Origin: Acidobacteriaceae bacterium
GTDB taxonomy: Bacteria; Acidobacteriota; Terriglobia; Bryobacterales; Bryobacteraceae
NCBI GenBank assembly: GCA_020247055.1
Contig: JADCJL010000190.1
Coordinates: 1 to 64,000 of the forward strand
Reading direction: 5' to 3'
DNA: 64,000 bases
Below are positions 16,680 through 24,109 of this stretch, piece by piece (the stretch's first letter is position 1; each line of letters begins with the position of its first letter). The translations under genes were made by a program, and so were the position numbers. Under the pieces are notes generated by a model. That model had not been told where the DNA came from. It ran no database searches and saw only the letters and a program-made list of their open reading frames with translations.

Positions 16680-18888
16680 AGAGAAACTCGTTCGAACTGA
16701 GTAACACCTGGGCGTACTCCACCGGCGACGCCTGCGCCAGGAATCGCTCACCCCGCTCCCGCTCCCGCGCCGAAGGGGCCCGCTGAAACAGCAGCGCATA
16801 GGCTCGCTCCACGCTCGGGGCCCGCCCGGCGAAGGCCGCGGCGCGCTGCTTGATGAAGTCGCTGTTCAGGAAGAAGAGCCGCTGCAGCGGCACGTTGGTG
16901 GCCGCCCGGTGTTCGGCGCTCACGCTCGAACTCGGAAAGTCGAACAGCGCCAGCGTCTCGTTCTGCTGATAGCGGCCCACGCGCGCGTAAACGGTCCGCC
17001 GCCGCAGCTTGTCATCGAGCGGCGCCGACTCCCCGCCCACCCGCGCCTCGAGCTCGCCCGAGACGGCCAGCAGCGCATCGCGCATCGACTCCGCGTCCAG
17101 CCGCCGTCGCTCGGCGCGCCAGAACAGGCGATTATCCGGGTCCACCTGCTGCGCCGCCGCCGTCCGCGCGCTTGAGGCCTGATAGGTCTCGCTCAGCACA
17201 ATCTCGCGGATCAGCGCCTTCGGCGACCACCGCAGCGCCACGAAACGCGCCGCCAGATACTCGAGCAGCTCCGGGTTACCCGGCCGCTCGCCCATCAGCC
17301 CGAAGTTCGACGGCGTCCGCACCACGCCGTGGCCGAACAGGTGCGCCCAGATGCGGTTGGCCATCACGCGCGCGGCCAAAGGATGCCGCACAATCGCTTC
17401 GGCCAGCTGCAGCCGCCCGCTTCCCTGCCCCAGCGACTCGCCGCCCAGCGCCGTCAGAAACTGGCGCGGAATCTTCGGCCCCAGCGCCTCGGGGTTGCCG
17501 CGGATGTTCAGTTCGAGGTCAATCGGCTCTTCGTGCTCGGCCACGCCGTGCAGGAACGGATAGGCCGGCGGGCTCGCCTTCTTCAGCCGGTCGAGTTCGG
17601 CGCGCAGGGCTTCCAGGTGCCGCTTCCATTCGCCGCTCAAAAACCGGTCGACGTCCTTTACCCGCAGCAGCGCCCCGTCGCCGCTGAACATCTTCCGCCA
17701 AAGGGTGTAGCGGTCGCGCTCGAGCGACTCGGTGGGGATCTCCGAGCCCGGGTTGAAGTCGGCCTCCGAATCGTAGTTGCCCGGCAGGATCACGATGCGG
17801 CGTTTGGTGGGCGGCGGGGCGGCGCGGGCCACAAGCTTGGCGTTGGCGGCGTCGAGCGTCTTTTTCTCTTCGGCGATGGCGAGGACCAACTGCTGAAACG
17901 CTTCGGCGGCGGCGCGGTCCTTGCGCTTGTCCCATTCGGCGCGGAACGGCTGATCCTCATCCGGCTTGGCGAGGTAGTCGCGCCAGCGTTTGGCCAACTC
18001 GGCGTCGAGGTCGCCCGTGCCGGTCATCAGGTCGGCGATGCGGTGGGCGAGGATGCCGGCGAGCTGCTCGCGCTGCTGGTCGAGGAAGGCATTGATAGCC
18101 TTCTCTTGTTTAACGATCTTCTTTCGGTGCGCCTCGTAGCGTTCGACCTCCTCTTTTGGCGCGAGCGGGTACTCTTTGTAGGCCGTGCTCGCAAAGACGC
18201 CGCCGAGCGCATAGTAGTCGCGCTGCGAGATCGGATCGTACTTGTGGTCGTGGCAGCGGGCGCAGGCGGCGGTGATGCCGAGGAAGCCGCGGGTGACCAT
18301 GTCGATGCGGTCGTGCCGTTCATCGGCCCGCGCCTGCGGCGGCTGCGAGATGCCGTAGTACCAGGGCCCCAGGCCGAACAGGCCCAGGCCGCCGAGATAC
18401 TTCTCGCGCTCGGGCAGCAGGTCTCCGGCCACCTGCGCCTTCACGAACAGGTCATAGGGCATGTCGTGGTTGAAGGCCTGCACGACCCAGTCGCGATAGC
18501 GCCAGGCGTTGGCGTAAGGATGCGGCGCGGTGCCGTGGAAGTCGTCTTCGCCGTAACGGGCCACGTCGAGCCAGTGCCGGCCCCAGCGCTCGCCGAAGTG
18601 CGGCGAGGCGAGCAGCCGGTCCACCAGCTTCGGCACATTCGGGTCGGCCAGAAAGGCGGTGGCCTCGGCTTCGGTGGGCGGCAGGCCGGTCAGATCGTAG
18701 TGGATCCGGCGCAGCAGCGTGCGGGCATCGGCGCGTGGGTTCGGGGTGAGCCCCTTCCTGACGAGGCCGGCCCGCACGTGGCCGTCAATCGTTCCTTCCA
18801 CCGCACGCAGCGGCGTGAAGCTCCACCACAGCTTCGGCTTCGGCTGCGCCAGCGCAGCCCACGCAATCAGAACCAGGCTCCAACGCAC
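16669..18888 (-). CDS. DUF1549/DUF1553 (PSD1-type) exported protein
   Basis: A 739-residue protein with a signal peptide (WSLVLIAWAALAQ). DUF1549 covers about 35-245, with IHYDLTGLPPT, RWGRHWLDVARYGE and CARCHDHKYDPIS, the last containing a CxxCH that could bind heme. DUF1553 covers about 455-715, with MANRIWAHLFGHGVVRTPSNFG. The N-terminal cytochrome-c-like domain (PSCyt1) found in many planctomycete relatives is missing; the mature protein begins directly with WWSFTPLR. The GTG start at 18888 is 6 nt after TAGAAT, so translation is probably leaderless. It is co-transcribed with DUF1501. Confidence 0.92.
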   Translation of the reverse strand: MRWSLVLIAWAALAQPKPKLWWSFTPLRAVEGTIDGHVRAGLVRKGLTPNPRADARTLLRRIHYDLTGLPPTEAEATAFLADPNVPKLVDRLLASPHFGERWGRHWLDVARYGEDDFHGTAPHPYANAWRYRDWVVQAFNHDMPYDLFVKAQVAGDLLPEREKYLGGLGLFGLGPWYYGISQPPQARADERHDRIDMVTRGFLGITAACARCHDHKYDPISQRDYYALGGVFASTAYKEYPLAPKEEVERYEAHRKKIVKQEKAINAFLDQQREQLAGILAHRIADLMTGTGDLDAELAKRWRDYLAKPDEDQPFRAEWDKRKDRAAAEAFQQLVLAIAEEKKTLDAANAKLVARAAPPPTKRRIVILPGNYDSEADFNPGSEIPTESLERDRYTLWRKMFSGDGALLRVKDVDRFLSGEWKRHLEALRAELDRLKKASPPAYPFLHGVAEHEEPIDLELNIRGNPEALGPKIPRQFLTALGGESLGQGSGRLQLAEAIVRHPLAARVMANRIWAHLFGHGVVRTPSNFGLMGERPGNPELLEYLAARFVALRWSPKALIREIVLSETYQASSARTAAAQQVDPDNRLFWRAERRRLDAESMRDALLAVSGELEARVGGESAPLDDKLRRRTVYARVGRYQQNETLALFDFPSSSVSAEHRAATNVPLQRLFFLNSDFIKQRAAAFAGRAPSVERAYALLFQRAPSARERERGERFLAQASPVEYAQVLLSSNEFLYVD

Positions 18889-18894
18889 GCTCTT

Positions 18895-18900
18895 ATTCTA
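18895..18900 (-). promoter_or_regulatory. leaderless -10 element TAGAAT
   Basis: On the minus strand TAGAAT lies exactly 6 nt before the GTG at 18888, with no ribosome-binding site between. It falls just inside the 3' end of the upstream methyltransferase gene. Confidence 0.55.
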
Positions 18901-19539
18901 CTTGCGCGCGATCCACACAAGAAAGAGGCCGTCCGGGTCGACGTCCTCCCAATACGAGATCGGCCGGCTGGTGACCTCCCGGCAGTGCCGGCGCAGCATC
19001 GTCTCCAGTTCGCGCTGGCCGAACCACCGCTCCCAGGCCGGCGTTTCAAACCGCCCCCAGTGGTCTTTGTTCTTGTCGATGACGACAATAGCCCCGCCCG
19101 GCCTGACGACGCGGCAGAGCTCGGCAACGGCGCGTTCGATCTCGACAGCGTGTTCGAGCGACTCGGTGGCGTAGGCCGCATCAAACGCCGCCGTCGAAAA
19201 CGGCAGCTCCGTAAGCGACCCCGCCACGGGCCACAGCGGCGGCCGCACATGGCGCAGCATGGCCTCGGCCAGGTCCATGCCGCACAGCTTGGCGCCGGGG
19301 TACTCGGCCAGCAGCGCGCGCGCAAAGCGGCCCTTGCCGCAGCCGGCGTCGAGCACGCGCTTGCCGTTGAGGTCGCCAAAGGTTTCGAGTAACACCCGCA
19401 CGTGCAGAATGCGCGGGTCGATCGTCGACGGGAAGTGCTCCTCGTCGGCGGCTGCCTCTTCAAACGAACGGCGGATCCGCTCGCGCAGATCCGCCGTCAA
19501 CTCCGGTTTCTTCTTCACAAACCGATCGAACAGACCCAT
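18898..19539 (-). CDS. class I SAM-dependent methyltransferase
   Basis: A 213-residue protein with SAM motif I VLDAGCGKGRFARAL, a Methyltransf_11-type ATESLEHAVEIE segment and RPGGAIVVIDKNKDHWG. The C-terminal WYGQRELE-like region (here WFGQRELETMLRRH) is seen in sugar or lipid methyltransferases, but the substrate is unknown. Its ATG directly follows the TAA stop of the phosphofructokinase gene with no spacer, so translation is coupled. Confidence 0.88.
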   Translation of the reverse strand: MGLFDRFVKKKPELTADLRERIRRSFEEAAADEEHFPSTIDPRILHVRVLLETFGDLNGKRVLDAGCGKGRFARALLAEYPGAKLCGMDLAEAMLRHVRPPLWPVAGSLTELPFSTAAFDAAYATESLEHAVEIERAVAELCRVVRPGGAIVVIDKNKDHWGRFETPAWERWFGQRELETMLRRHCREVTSRPISYWEDVDPDGLFLVWIARK

Positions 19540-20724
19540 TTAGGCCTTGGTGAGGAAGATGGGAATGCCGAGTTTGTTCGCGTAGATGGGCCGGTAGCGG
19601 TCGGTGTTGTACATCGTCTCAACGTCCACTTTCCGCGGTCCGAGCTTGGGGTCGGGGATCTCCACCATCGCGTAGCAGCCGTGGTTGATAGCCGCCATCA
19701 GGCCGCTCTGGCCCGCGAGAATCGCATCGAAGGCCATGTTGCCGAAGGTGGTGGCCACCATCTTGTCGACGAAGTCCGGGCTGCCGCCGCGGAGGTCGTA
19801 CGTAAGGTCGCTCACAATCGCTTCGAGGCCCGCCCGCTTCTTGGCCTGCTCGGCGAACAGCTCGCCGACGTTCATCTTGCGGCGGTGGCCGTAGTCGTCC
19901 GGCTCGCCGTACTCCTGCACCTGATAGCCTTCCCAGGCGGCGCCCTCGCTGAGCACCGTCAGGCAGTAGCTCGACGGGTTATTGCGCTTGTCGCGGGCGA
20001 GCAGCTCGAGCATCTTATCGAGGTCGAAGGCGTGTTCGGGGATGCCGCAGCGGATGGAGGTGACGTAGGCGGTGTAGAGCGCCGTGTAGCCGGCGTCGCG
20101 GCCGAAGATACGGAACACGCCGAGCCGCTCGTGCGAGCCGACCGTGGTCCGCTGCCGCTGAATGGCGTCGTGCGCGCGCGAGATCGCCGTCGAGAAGCCG
20201 ATGCAGTACTCGGTGTCGCGAACGTCGTTGTCCATCGTCTTGGGCACGGCCACGACGCGGAATCCCTGCTTGTGCAGCTTCTGCGCGTAGCTCAGCGTGT
20301 CGTCGCCGCCGATGGCGACGAGGCAATCGACGCCCAGCTTTTCGAGGTTGGCAATCACATGCTTCGAGATGTCGTAGGCCGTGTAGGTCTCGCCCTTCTT
20401 GGTGACGGTCTCGGGCGTGAAGCTGTCCGCGCTCAGGAACGAGGGGAGCTTGCGCATGCGGGCCGGGTTGGTGCGGCTTGAGTGGAGATAGGTGCCACCG
20501 GAGCGGTCGATGGTAGCCGTGTTCAGACGGTCGAGCGGCATCAGATACCGCTTCTTGCTCTCCTCGTCGTCCAGGTTCAGATGCGTGAGCCCCTCCCAGC
20601 CGCGCCGGAAGCCGAGCACGTCAATACCGAGTTCGGTGGCGCGGTAGGTGACCCCCTTGATGACTGAATTCAAGCCGGGGACATCGCCGCCGCCCGTCAG
20701 AATGCCAATACGCTGAATACCCAT
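19540..20724 (-). CDS. 6-phosphofructokinase with pyrophosphate-type active-site residues
   Basis: A 394-residue PfkA-superfamily enzyme. It has GILTGGGDVPGLN at the N-terminus, GGDDT at 139-143, PKTMDND at 161-167 and a GRDAGYTAL motif. In the superfamily, glycine at the position after GGD and glycine before T(I/M)DND mark ATP users. Aspartate and lysine at these places block ATP and mark pyrophosphate users. This protein has both D and K, so I predict a PPi-dependent, reversible enzyme. The frame begins at the ATG 20724 with Shine-Dalgarno AGGAG and a TATACT -10 upstream. A methyltransferase gene follows without a gap. Confidence 0.9.
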   Translation of the reverse strand: MGIQRIGILTGGGDVPGLNSVIKGVTYRATELGIDVLGFRRGWEGLTHLNLDDEESKKRYLMPLDRLNTATIDRSGGTYLHSSRTNPARMRKLPSFLSADSFTPETVTKKGETYTAYDISKHVIANLEKLGVDCLVAIGGDDTLSYAQKLHKQGFRVVAVPKTMDNDVRDTEYCIGFSTAISRAHDAIQRQRTTVGSHERLGVFRIFGRDAGYTALYTAYVTSIRCGIPEHAFDLDKMLELLARDKRNNPSSYCLTVLSEGAAWEGYQVQEYGEPDDYGHRRKMNVGELFAEQAKKRAGLEAIVSDLTYDLRGGSPDFVDKMVATTFGNMAFDAILAGQSGLMAAINHGCYAMVEIPDPKLGPRKVDVETMYNTDRYRPIYANKLGIPIFLTKA

Positions 20725-20759
20725 GAAGCTCCTTTTTCTTTGGTTTCCCTGTACCTTTC

Positions 20760-20765
20760 AGTATA
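20760..20765 (-). promoter_or_regulatory. -10 element TATACT of the phosphofructokinase gene
   Basis: Minus-strand TATACT lies about 35 nt before the ATG. A Shine-Dalgarno AAGGAGC lies between (about 20734-20728), so this promoter is leadered, in contrast to the divergent slyD. Confidence 0.5.
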
Positions 20766-20783
20766 GCGGCCGGCCGGCAGTGA

Positions 20784-20789
20784 TACACT
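20784..20789 (+). promoter_or_regulatory. leaderless -10 element TACACT of slyD
   Basis: TACACT lies 7 nt before the ATG at 20797 with no Shine-Dalgarno sequence. It shares the 72 nt divergent gap with the phosphofructokinase promoter. Confidence 0.5.
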
Positions 20790-20796
20790 GCAGACG

Positions 20797-21237
20797 ATGA
20801 TTACAGCGCAAGCCGGCGACAAGGTGAAGGTGCATTATCAGGGCACCCTCGCTGACGGCACCATCTTTGATTCCTCCGAAGGCCGCGACCCGCTGGAGTT
20901 CACGCTCGGTACCGGCCAGGTGATCCCCGGTTTTGACGCAGCGGTCATCGGCCTTTCGCCCGGCCAGTCCGTCGTCACGACCATTCAACCCGACGACGCC
21001 TACGGCCCGGCCAACCCCGAAATGGTGATTGAAGTCGAACGGGACCGGTTCCCCGAGGACATGGAACTCGAAGAGGGTCTCGAACTGCAGCTGTCCGGCG
21101 GCGGCCAGGCCTTCATGGTGCGCGTCATCGCGATCGCCCCGGATAAAGTCACCCTCGACGGCAACCATCCCCTGGCCGGCGAAGCGCTGACGTTCCGGAT
21201 TCAGCTCGAATCGATCGCCTCGAAACTCATTCTCTAA
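20797..21237 (+). CDS. slyD: SlyD-type FKBP peptidyl-prolyl cis-trans isomerase
   Basis: A 146-residue FKBP-fold protein. The FKBP core (VKVHYQGTLADGTIFDSS, VIPGFDAAVIGL) is interrupted by the insert-in-flap chaperone domain around 65-120, and the DAYGPANPEMVIEVERDRFP linker (core DAYGP) is characteristic of SlyD. The histidine-rich metal-binding tail of E. coli SlyD is absent. It speeds proline isomerisation and acts as a general folding helper in the cytoplasm. A GNAT gene follows after 5 nt. Confidence 0.93.
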   Translation: MITAQAGDKVKVHYQGTLADGTIFDSSEGRDPLEFTLGTGQVIPGFDAAVIGLSPGQSVVTTIQPDDAYGPANPEMVIEVERDRFPEDMELEEGLELQLSGGGQAFMVRVIAIAPDKVTLDGNHPLAGEALTFRIQLESIASKLIL

Positions 21238-21242
21238 CGAAG

Positions 21243-22025
21243 ATGTACGCGGATCTCCCGCTCGCGCTCCGGCTCGAACAGGCGGCGGCGACGGTGGCGC
21301 AGTGGAGCGTCACCACGCACGCCCGGTTGTATCCGGAGTCTGCCGCGGCGTCCCTTGTCTGCGGCAGCGGCACGGCGGCGTTTCTTGAAGAAACCTCGCC
21401 GCTGACGCAGGTCAAGGGCGCCGGCATGGTGGCGCCGACTTTCGAAGCCGACCTGGACGCCGTCGAGGCCTTTTACGAGGAGCGGATGGCGCCGGTGACG
21501 TTTGTGTTGAGCCCGTTTGCGGACGCGGCGATCTTCACTTATCTCTCGCGCCGCGGCTACGAGATCGGCGCGTTTGAGAACACGCTGTTCCGCCCGCTCA
21601 CGGCCGCCGACGTGGTCGACCCCGATCCGGACATCACGCTGGCATCGGACTCTGACGCATGGGCCCACCCGCTGGCCGAAGCCTTCTTCGATGTGGCCAC
21701 GCCCGGGGCGCTCGAACTCTGCCACACGCTCTACGGGCTGCCGCAGACGGAAAGTCTGCTGGTGCGGCATGAGGGAGAATCCTTCGCCGGCGCCCAGGTC
21801 TGCTATCACGAGGGGCTGGCGCTGTTCCAGTGCGACGGCACCATCCGGCGGTATCGCCGCGCGGGCTTGCAATCGAAGCTCATCCGGGAGCGCCTGTCGC
21901 GTGCCGCCCGCGCCGGCTGCGACCTGGCCACGGCCGACACGGAACCCGGGAGCGCCTCGCAGCGCAACTATGAGAAGCAGGGCTTTCGCCTGGCCTATAC
22001 GAAGGTCACGCTGATCAAGCCATAG
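21243..22025 (+). CDS. GNAT family N-acetyltransferase
   Basis: A 260-residue protein. The C-terminal half has the GNAT acetyl-CoA loop in RRYRRAGLQSKLI and the later segment ASQRNYEKQGFRLAY, which is typical of the last strand-helix. The N-terminal half is a less conserved GNAT-like region. It probably acetylates a small molecule or protein amine; the substrate is unknown. The start is 5 nt after the slyD stop, so the two are likely co-transcribed. Confidence 0.82.
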   Translation: MYADLPLALRLEQAAATVAQWSVTTHARLYPESAAASLVCGSGTAAFLEETSPLTQVKGAGMVAPTFEADLDAVEAFYEERMAPVTFVLSPFADAAIFTYLSRRGYEIGAFENTLFRPLTAADVVDPDPDITLASDSDAWAHPLAEAFFDVATPGALELCHTLYGLPQTESLLVRHEGESFAGAQVCYHEGLALFQCDGTIRRYRRAGLQSKLIRERLSRAARAGCDLATADTEPGSASQRNYEKQGFRLAYTKVTLIKP

Positions 22026-22049
22026 CGCGCCGGAGCCAAGCGCAGACCG

Positions 22050-22320
22050 CGCGAAGGCAACGCGGATCCCGCCTCCGCCCGCCAGATCACTTCCGCAAAG
22101 CCGGCCAGCAAGCCCGGCCGCGCCCGAAGCGAGAGGAAGGTTGCAATCGACGCCAAGCGCAGCAGCAGCCGCCGAGCAGCGCGGCGCGAAGGCAAAGCGG
22201 ATCCCGCCTCAGCCCGCCAGATCACTTCCGCAAAGCCGGCCAACAAGCCCGGCCGCGCCCGAAACCTGGGCAAGGTTACCAGAGAAGCCAAGCACCGGCG
22301 ACGCGAAGGTACAGCGGATC
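22050..22320. repeat. intergenic direct repeats (two 79 nt copies and one partial)
   Basis: The 293 nt gap 22026-22318 holds no gene. Copy A is 22050-22128 and copy B 22185-22263; they differ at only three of 79 positions. A partial copy C (22302-22320) begins with the same CGCGAAGG and reaches the stop codon of the next gene. Each copy is preceded by a variable stretch containing GCCAAGC. Spacing is 135 and 117 nt. A short open frame can be read through the copies on the minus strand, but it only translates the repeat. Confidence 0.85.
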
Positions 22321-22870
22321 ACCCCACGGCCTTCCAGCTCAGATACGCAAGACCCAACAGAAAGCCGAGCAGCGCCTGATACTCGCGGTTCTTCCGGTAC
22401 AGCCAGCCCCGGAAGGGCGTCGTCGGCGGTAGGCCCGGAAACCGGGGCAGCAGCAGCGGGACGCGGTCCGCGTAGGCAGCGTAGTCCGGAAACAGGCCGC
22501 GCAGGTGCTGCTCTTCCAGCTCCATCACCGGCAGGTAGACCAGCAGAAACACCCCGGCAAACAGCGCCGCCAACTCCCAGCGCCCGGCCGCCACGGCCAA
22601 GCCCAGGGCCGTGATCAGCGTCCCGGCGTAGAGCGGATTGCGATGGAAGCGGTAAGGTCCGCTAGCCACCAGCTTCTGGTTCTTCTCCAGATGCCCCGCC
22701 GCCCACGCCCGCAGCGCCAGGCCGCCGAGCGAGACCGGAATGCCGGCGAGCAGCGAAGCCGGGGTGGGCGTGGCGAACCAGCCGAAGGCCGCCACCAGCA
22801 GAAACCCGCTGGGCACGCGCATCCGCGCCACTAGGTCCGCGTAGGGTTTCGGGAAGAGGTATCGAGGCAT
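22319..22870 (-). CDS. isoprenylcysteine carboxyl methyltransferase family membrane protein
   Basis: A 183-residue protein with about four membrane helices and the ICMT/PEMT signature LVASGPYRFHRNPLYAG near the middle, which binds SAM. Bacterial members methylate unknown lipids or small molecules at the membrane. The C-terminal W.YRKN.EYQALLGF segment is shared by acidobacterial-type relatives as far as I can judge. The start lies 40 nt inside the preceding heptosyltransferase gene, so it is the last gene of the waaF operon. Confidence 0.85.
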   Translation of the reverse strand: MPRYLFPKPYADLVARMRVPSGFLLVAAFGWFATPTPASLLAGIPVSLGGLALRAWAAGHLEKNQKLVASGPYRFHRNPLYAGTLITALGLAVAAGRWELAALFAGVFLLVYLPVMELEEQHLRGLFPDYAAYADRVPLLLPRFPGLPPTTPFRGWLYRKNREYQALLGFLLGLAYLSWKAVG

Positions 22871-23712
22871 GGCTGCAAAGCGGCCAGGACGGCGTCCACG
22901 GATAGGGCGCGCATCGAGGCGGAGATCTCCTGCGTTCGTTTATAGGTAGTGGCGGCGCCGGGGGCGCGAAGCACGGTGAGCGTGCCCCCGTAGGGGCCGT
23001 TCCGCTCGGGCGAGGTGGGGCCAAACAGCGCCACGCCGGGCTTGGCGAGCGCCGCGGCCAGGTGCATGGGGCCGCTGTCGAGACCAAGGACGGCAGTGGA
23101 GCGGCGCGTGGCGTAGATGAGTTGCGACAGGCTCCAGTCGGGGCGGTTGAGCACGAGCGGCACCGGCAGGCGCCGGGCCAAAGCGTCATAGTTTTCGGCC
23201 GGCCACTCCTTGGCCCGCCAGCCGGCCCGGTCGCTGGCCAGCACAAAGGGCCCGGCGGGCAGGCCGGCCACGGGGTCGCCCGCCGGCAGGGGGAACTCGC
23301 CGCCGCGGAGGCCGACGAGCGAGAGTTCGTGGTCAACGACATGCGTCCCGCGCGGGGTAACGCGGTCGGTGTAGAACCAGCCCGCCCCGCGCTCACGCAA
23401 AAATGACGAAACGAAGCCAACGCGCCGGGGCGCGCCGCTGAGCCAGCCGAGCACGGCCGACTTAAGCAACCCCTGCAGGTCGTAGGCAACGGCGAACCGC
23501 GCGGCCCGCAACTGGCGGACGGCGCGCCGCACGTCGGCCCAGTCGCGCCGGTCAAAGGCGATGGGATGGACGGGACAAGCCGCGAGCAGCGGCGCCCATT
23601 TGCGATCGATCGCCCAGGTGACCTCCATGCCCGCGCGCGCCAGGGCCGTGGCCGCGGGCATGGCGTGCAGCACGTCGCCGAAGGCTCCCAGCCGAATGAC
23701 GAGAACCCGCAC
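22831..23712 (-). CDS. glycosyltransferase family 9 (heptosyltransferase-like)
   Basis: A 293-residue GT-B enzyme of family GT9. It has VLVIRLGAFGDVLHAMPA at the N-terminus (the shared RLGAFGDVL), the acceptor-domain YDLQGLLKSA, and the nucleotide-sugar region GLDSGPMHLAAALAKPGVALFGPTSP (core LDSGPMHLAAAL). GT9 enzymes add ADP-heptose units to the LPS inner core. It is shorter than WaaC/WaaF by about 40 residues. It lies in one operon with waaF and a cytidylyltransferase-like gene. Confidence 0.88.
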   Translation of the reverse strand: MRVLVIRLGAFGDVLHAMPAATALARAGMEVTWAIDRKWAPLLAACPVHPIAFDRRDWADVRRAVRQLRAARFAVAYDLQGLLKSAVLGWLSGAPRRVGFVSSFLRERGAGWFYTDRVTPRGTHVVDHELSLVGLRGGEFPLPAGDPVAGLPAGPFVLASDRAGWRAKEWPAENYDALARRLPVPLVLNRPDWSLSQLIYATRRSTAVLGLDSGPMHLAAALAKPGVALFGPTSPERNGPYGGTLTVLRAPGAATTYKRTQEISASMRALSVDAVLAALQPCLDTSSRNPTRT

Positions 23713-23719
23713 GCGCGCC

Positions 23720-24100
23720 CTACGCTTTCTGCCGCTCGCGCACGAGCGTCATGAGAGCCTCGCGGCGCCGCAGGTCGTCATGGGTTTCGTCGATCACGGT
23801 CAAGCCCGGGATGCTCGTCAGAATGGCCGTGCCGGCCTGGTCGGCGATGGTGACGAAATCGGTGCAGTCGAGCGCGGCGGCCAACTCGGCCCGCGCCCGG
23901 GCGGGCAGCAGCGGATCAACCGGAGAGGTGATGCAGACCGCCAGGGGCCCGTACTCGGCGGCGAGCTCCCGCAGTCGCGCAACGTGGGTGTAAACAACCG
24001 GATCGCAGTGCCCAATCACCAGCACGCGCGGCGGCGCCGGGGCCAGCAGGCGCTCGCGCATCTCGTCGAGGTCAATAATCTTGGTCCGGGTATCCACCAT
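23720..24100 (-). CDS. degenerate cytidylyltransferase-like protein (HldE C-terminal domain-like)
   Basis: A 126-residue protein with the general layout of the nucleotidyltransferase domain of HldE/RfaE. KIIDLDEMRERL resembles the family start, and VLVIGHCDPVVYTHVARLREL matches the place of the GxFDxxHxGHxxxL motif, here by its core GHCDPVVYTHVARL. The first catalytic histidine and the glycine of HxGH are replaced (VYTH), so catalysis is doubtful. It sits between two heptosyltransferase genes, 9 nt after waaF. It may be a decayed or regulatory relative of the ADP-heptose synthase. Confidence 0.6.
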   Translation of the reverse strand: MVDTRTKIIDLDEMRERLLAPAPPRVLVIGHCDPVVYTHVARLRELAAEYGPLAVCITSPVDPLLPARARAELAAALDCTDFVTIADQAGTAILTSIPGLTVIDETHDDLRRREALMTLVRERQKA

Positions 24101-24109
24101 CGCAGCCCT

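Noticed and set aside
17329-19392. A 687-codon open frame on the plus strand opposite the DUF1549/1553 gene
   Set aside because: It spans two real genes on the other strand and has no start signal or recognisable motif.
21995-22291. A 98-codon minus-strand frame with an internal protein repeat
   Set aside because: It is only the translation of the intergenic DNA repeat and starts inside the GNAT gene.
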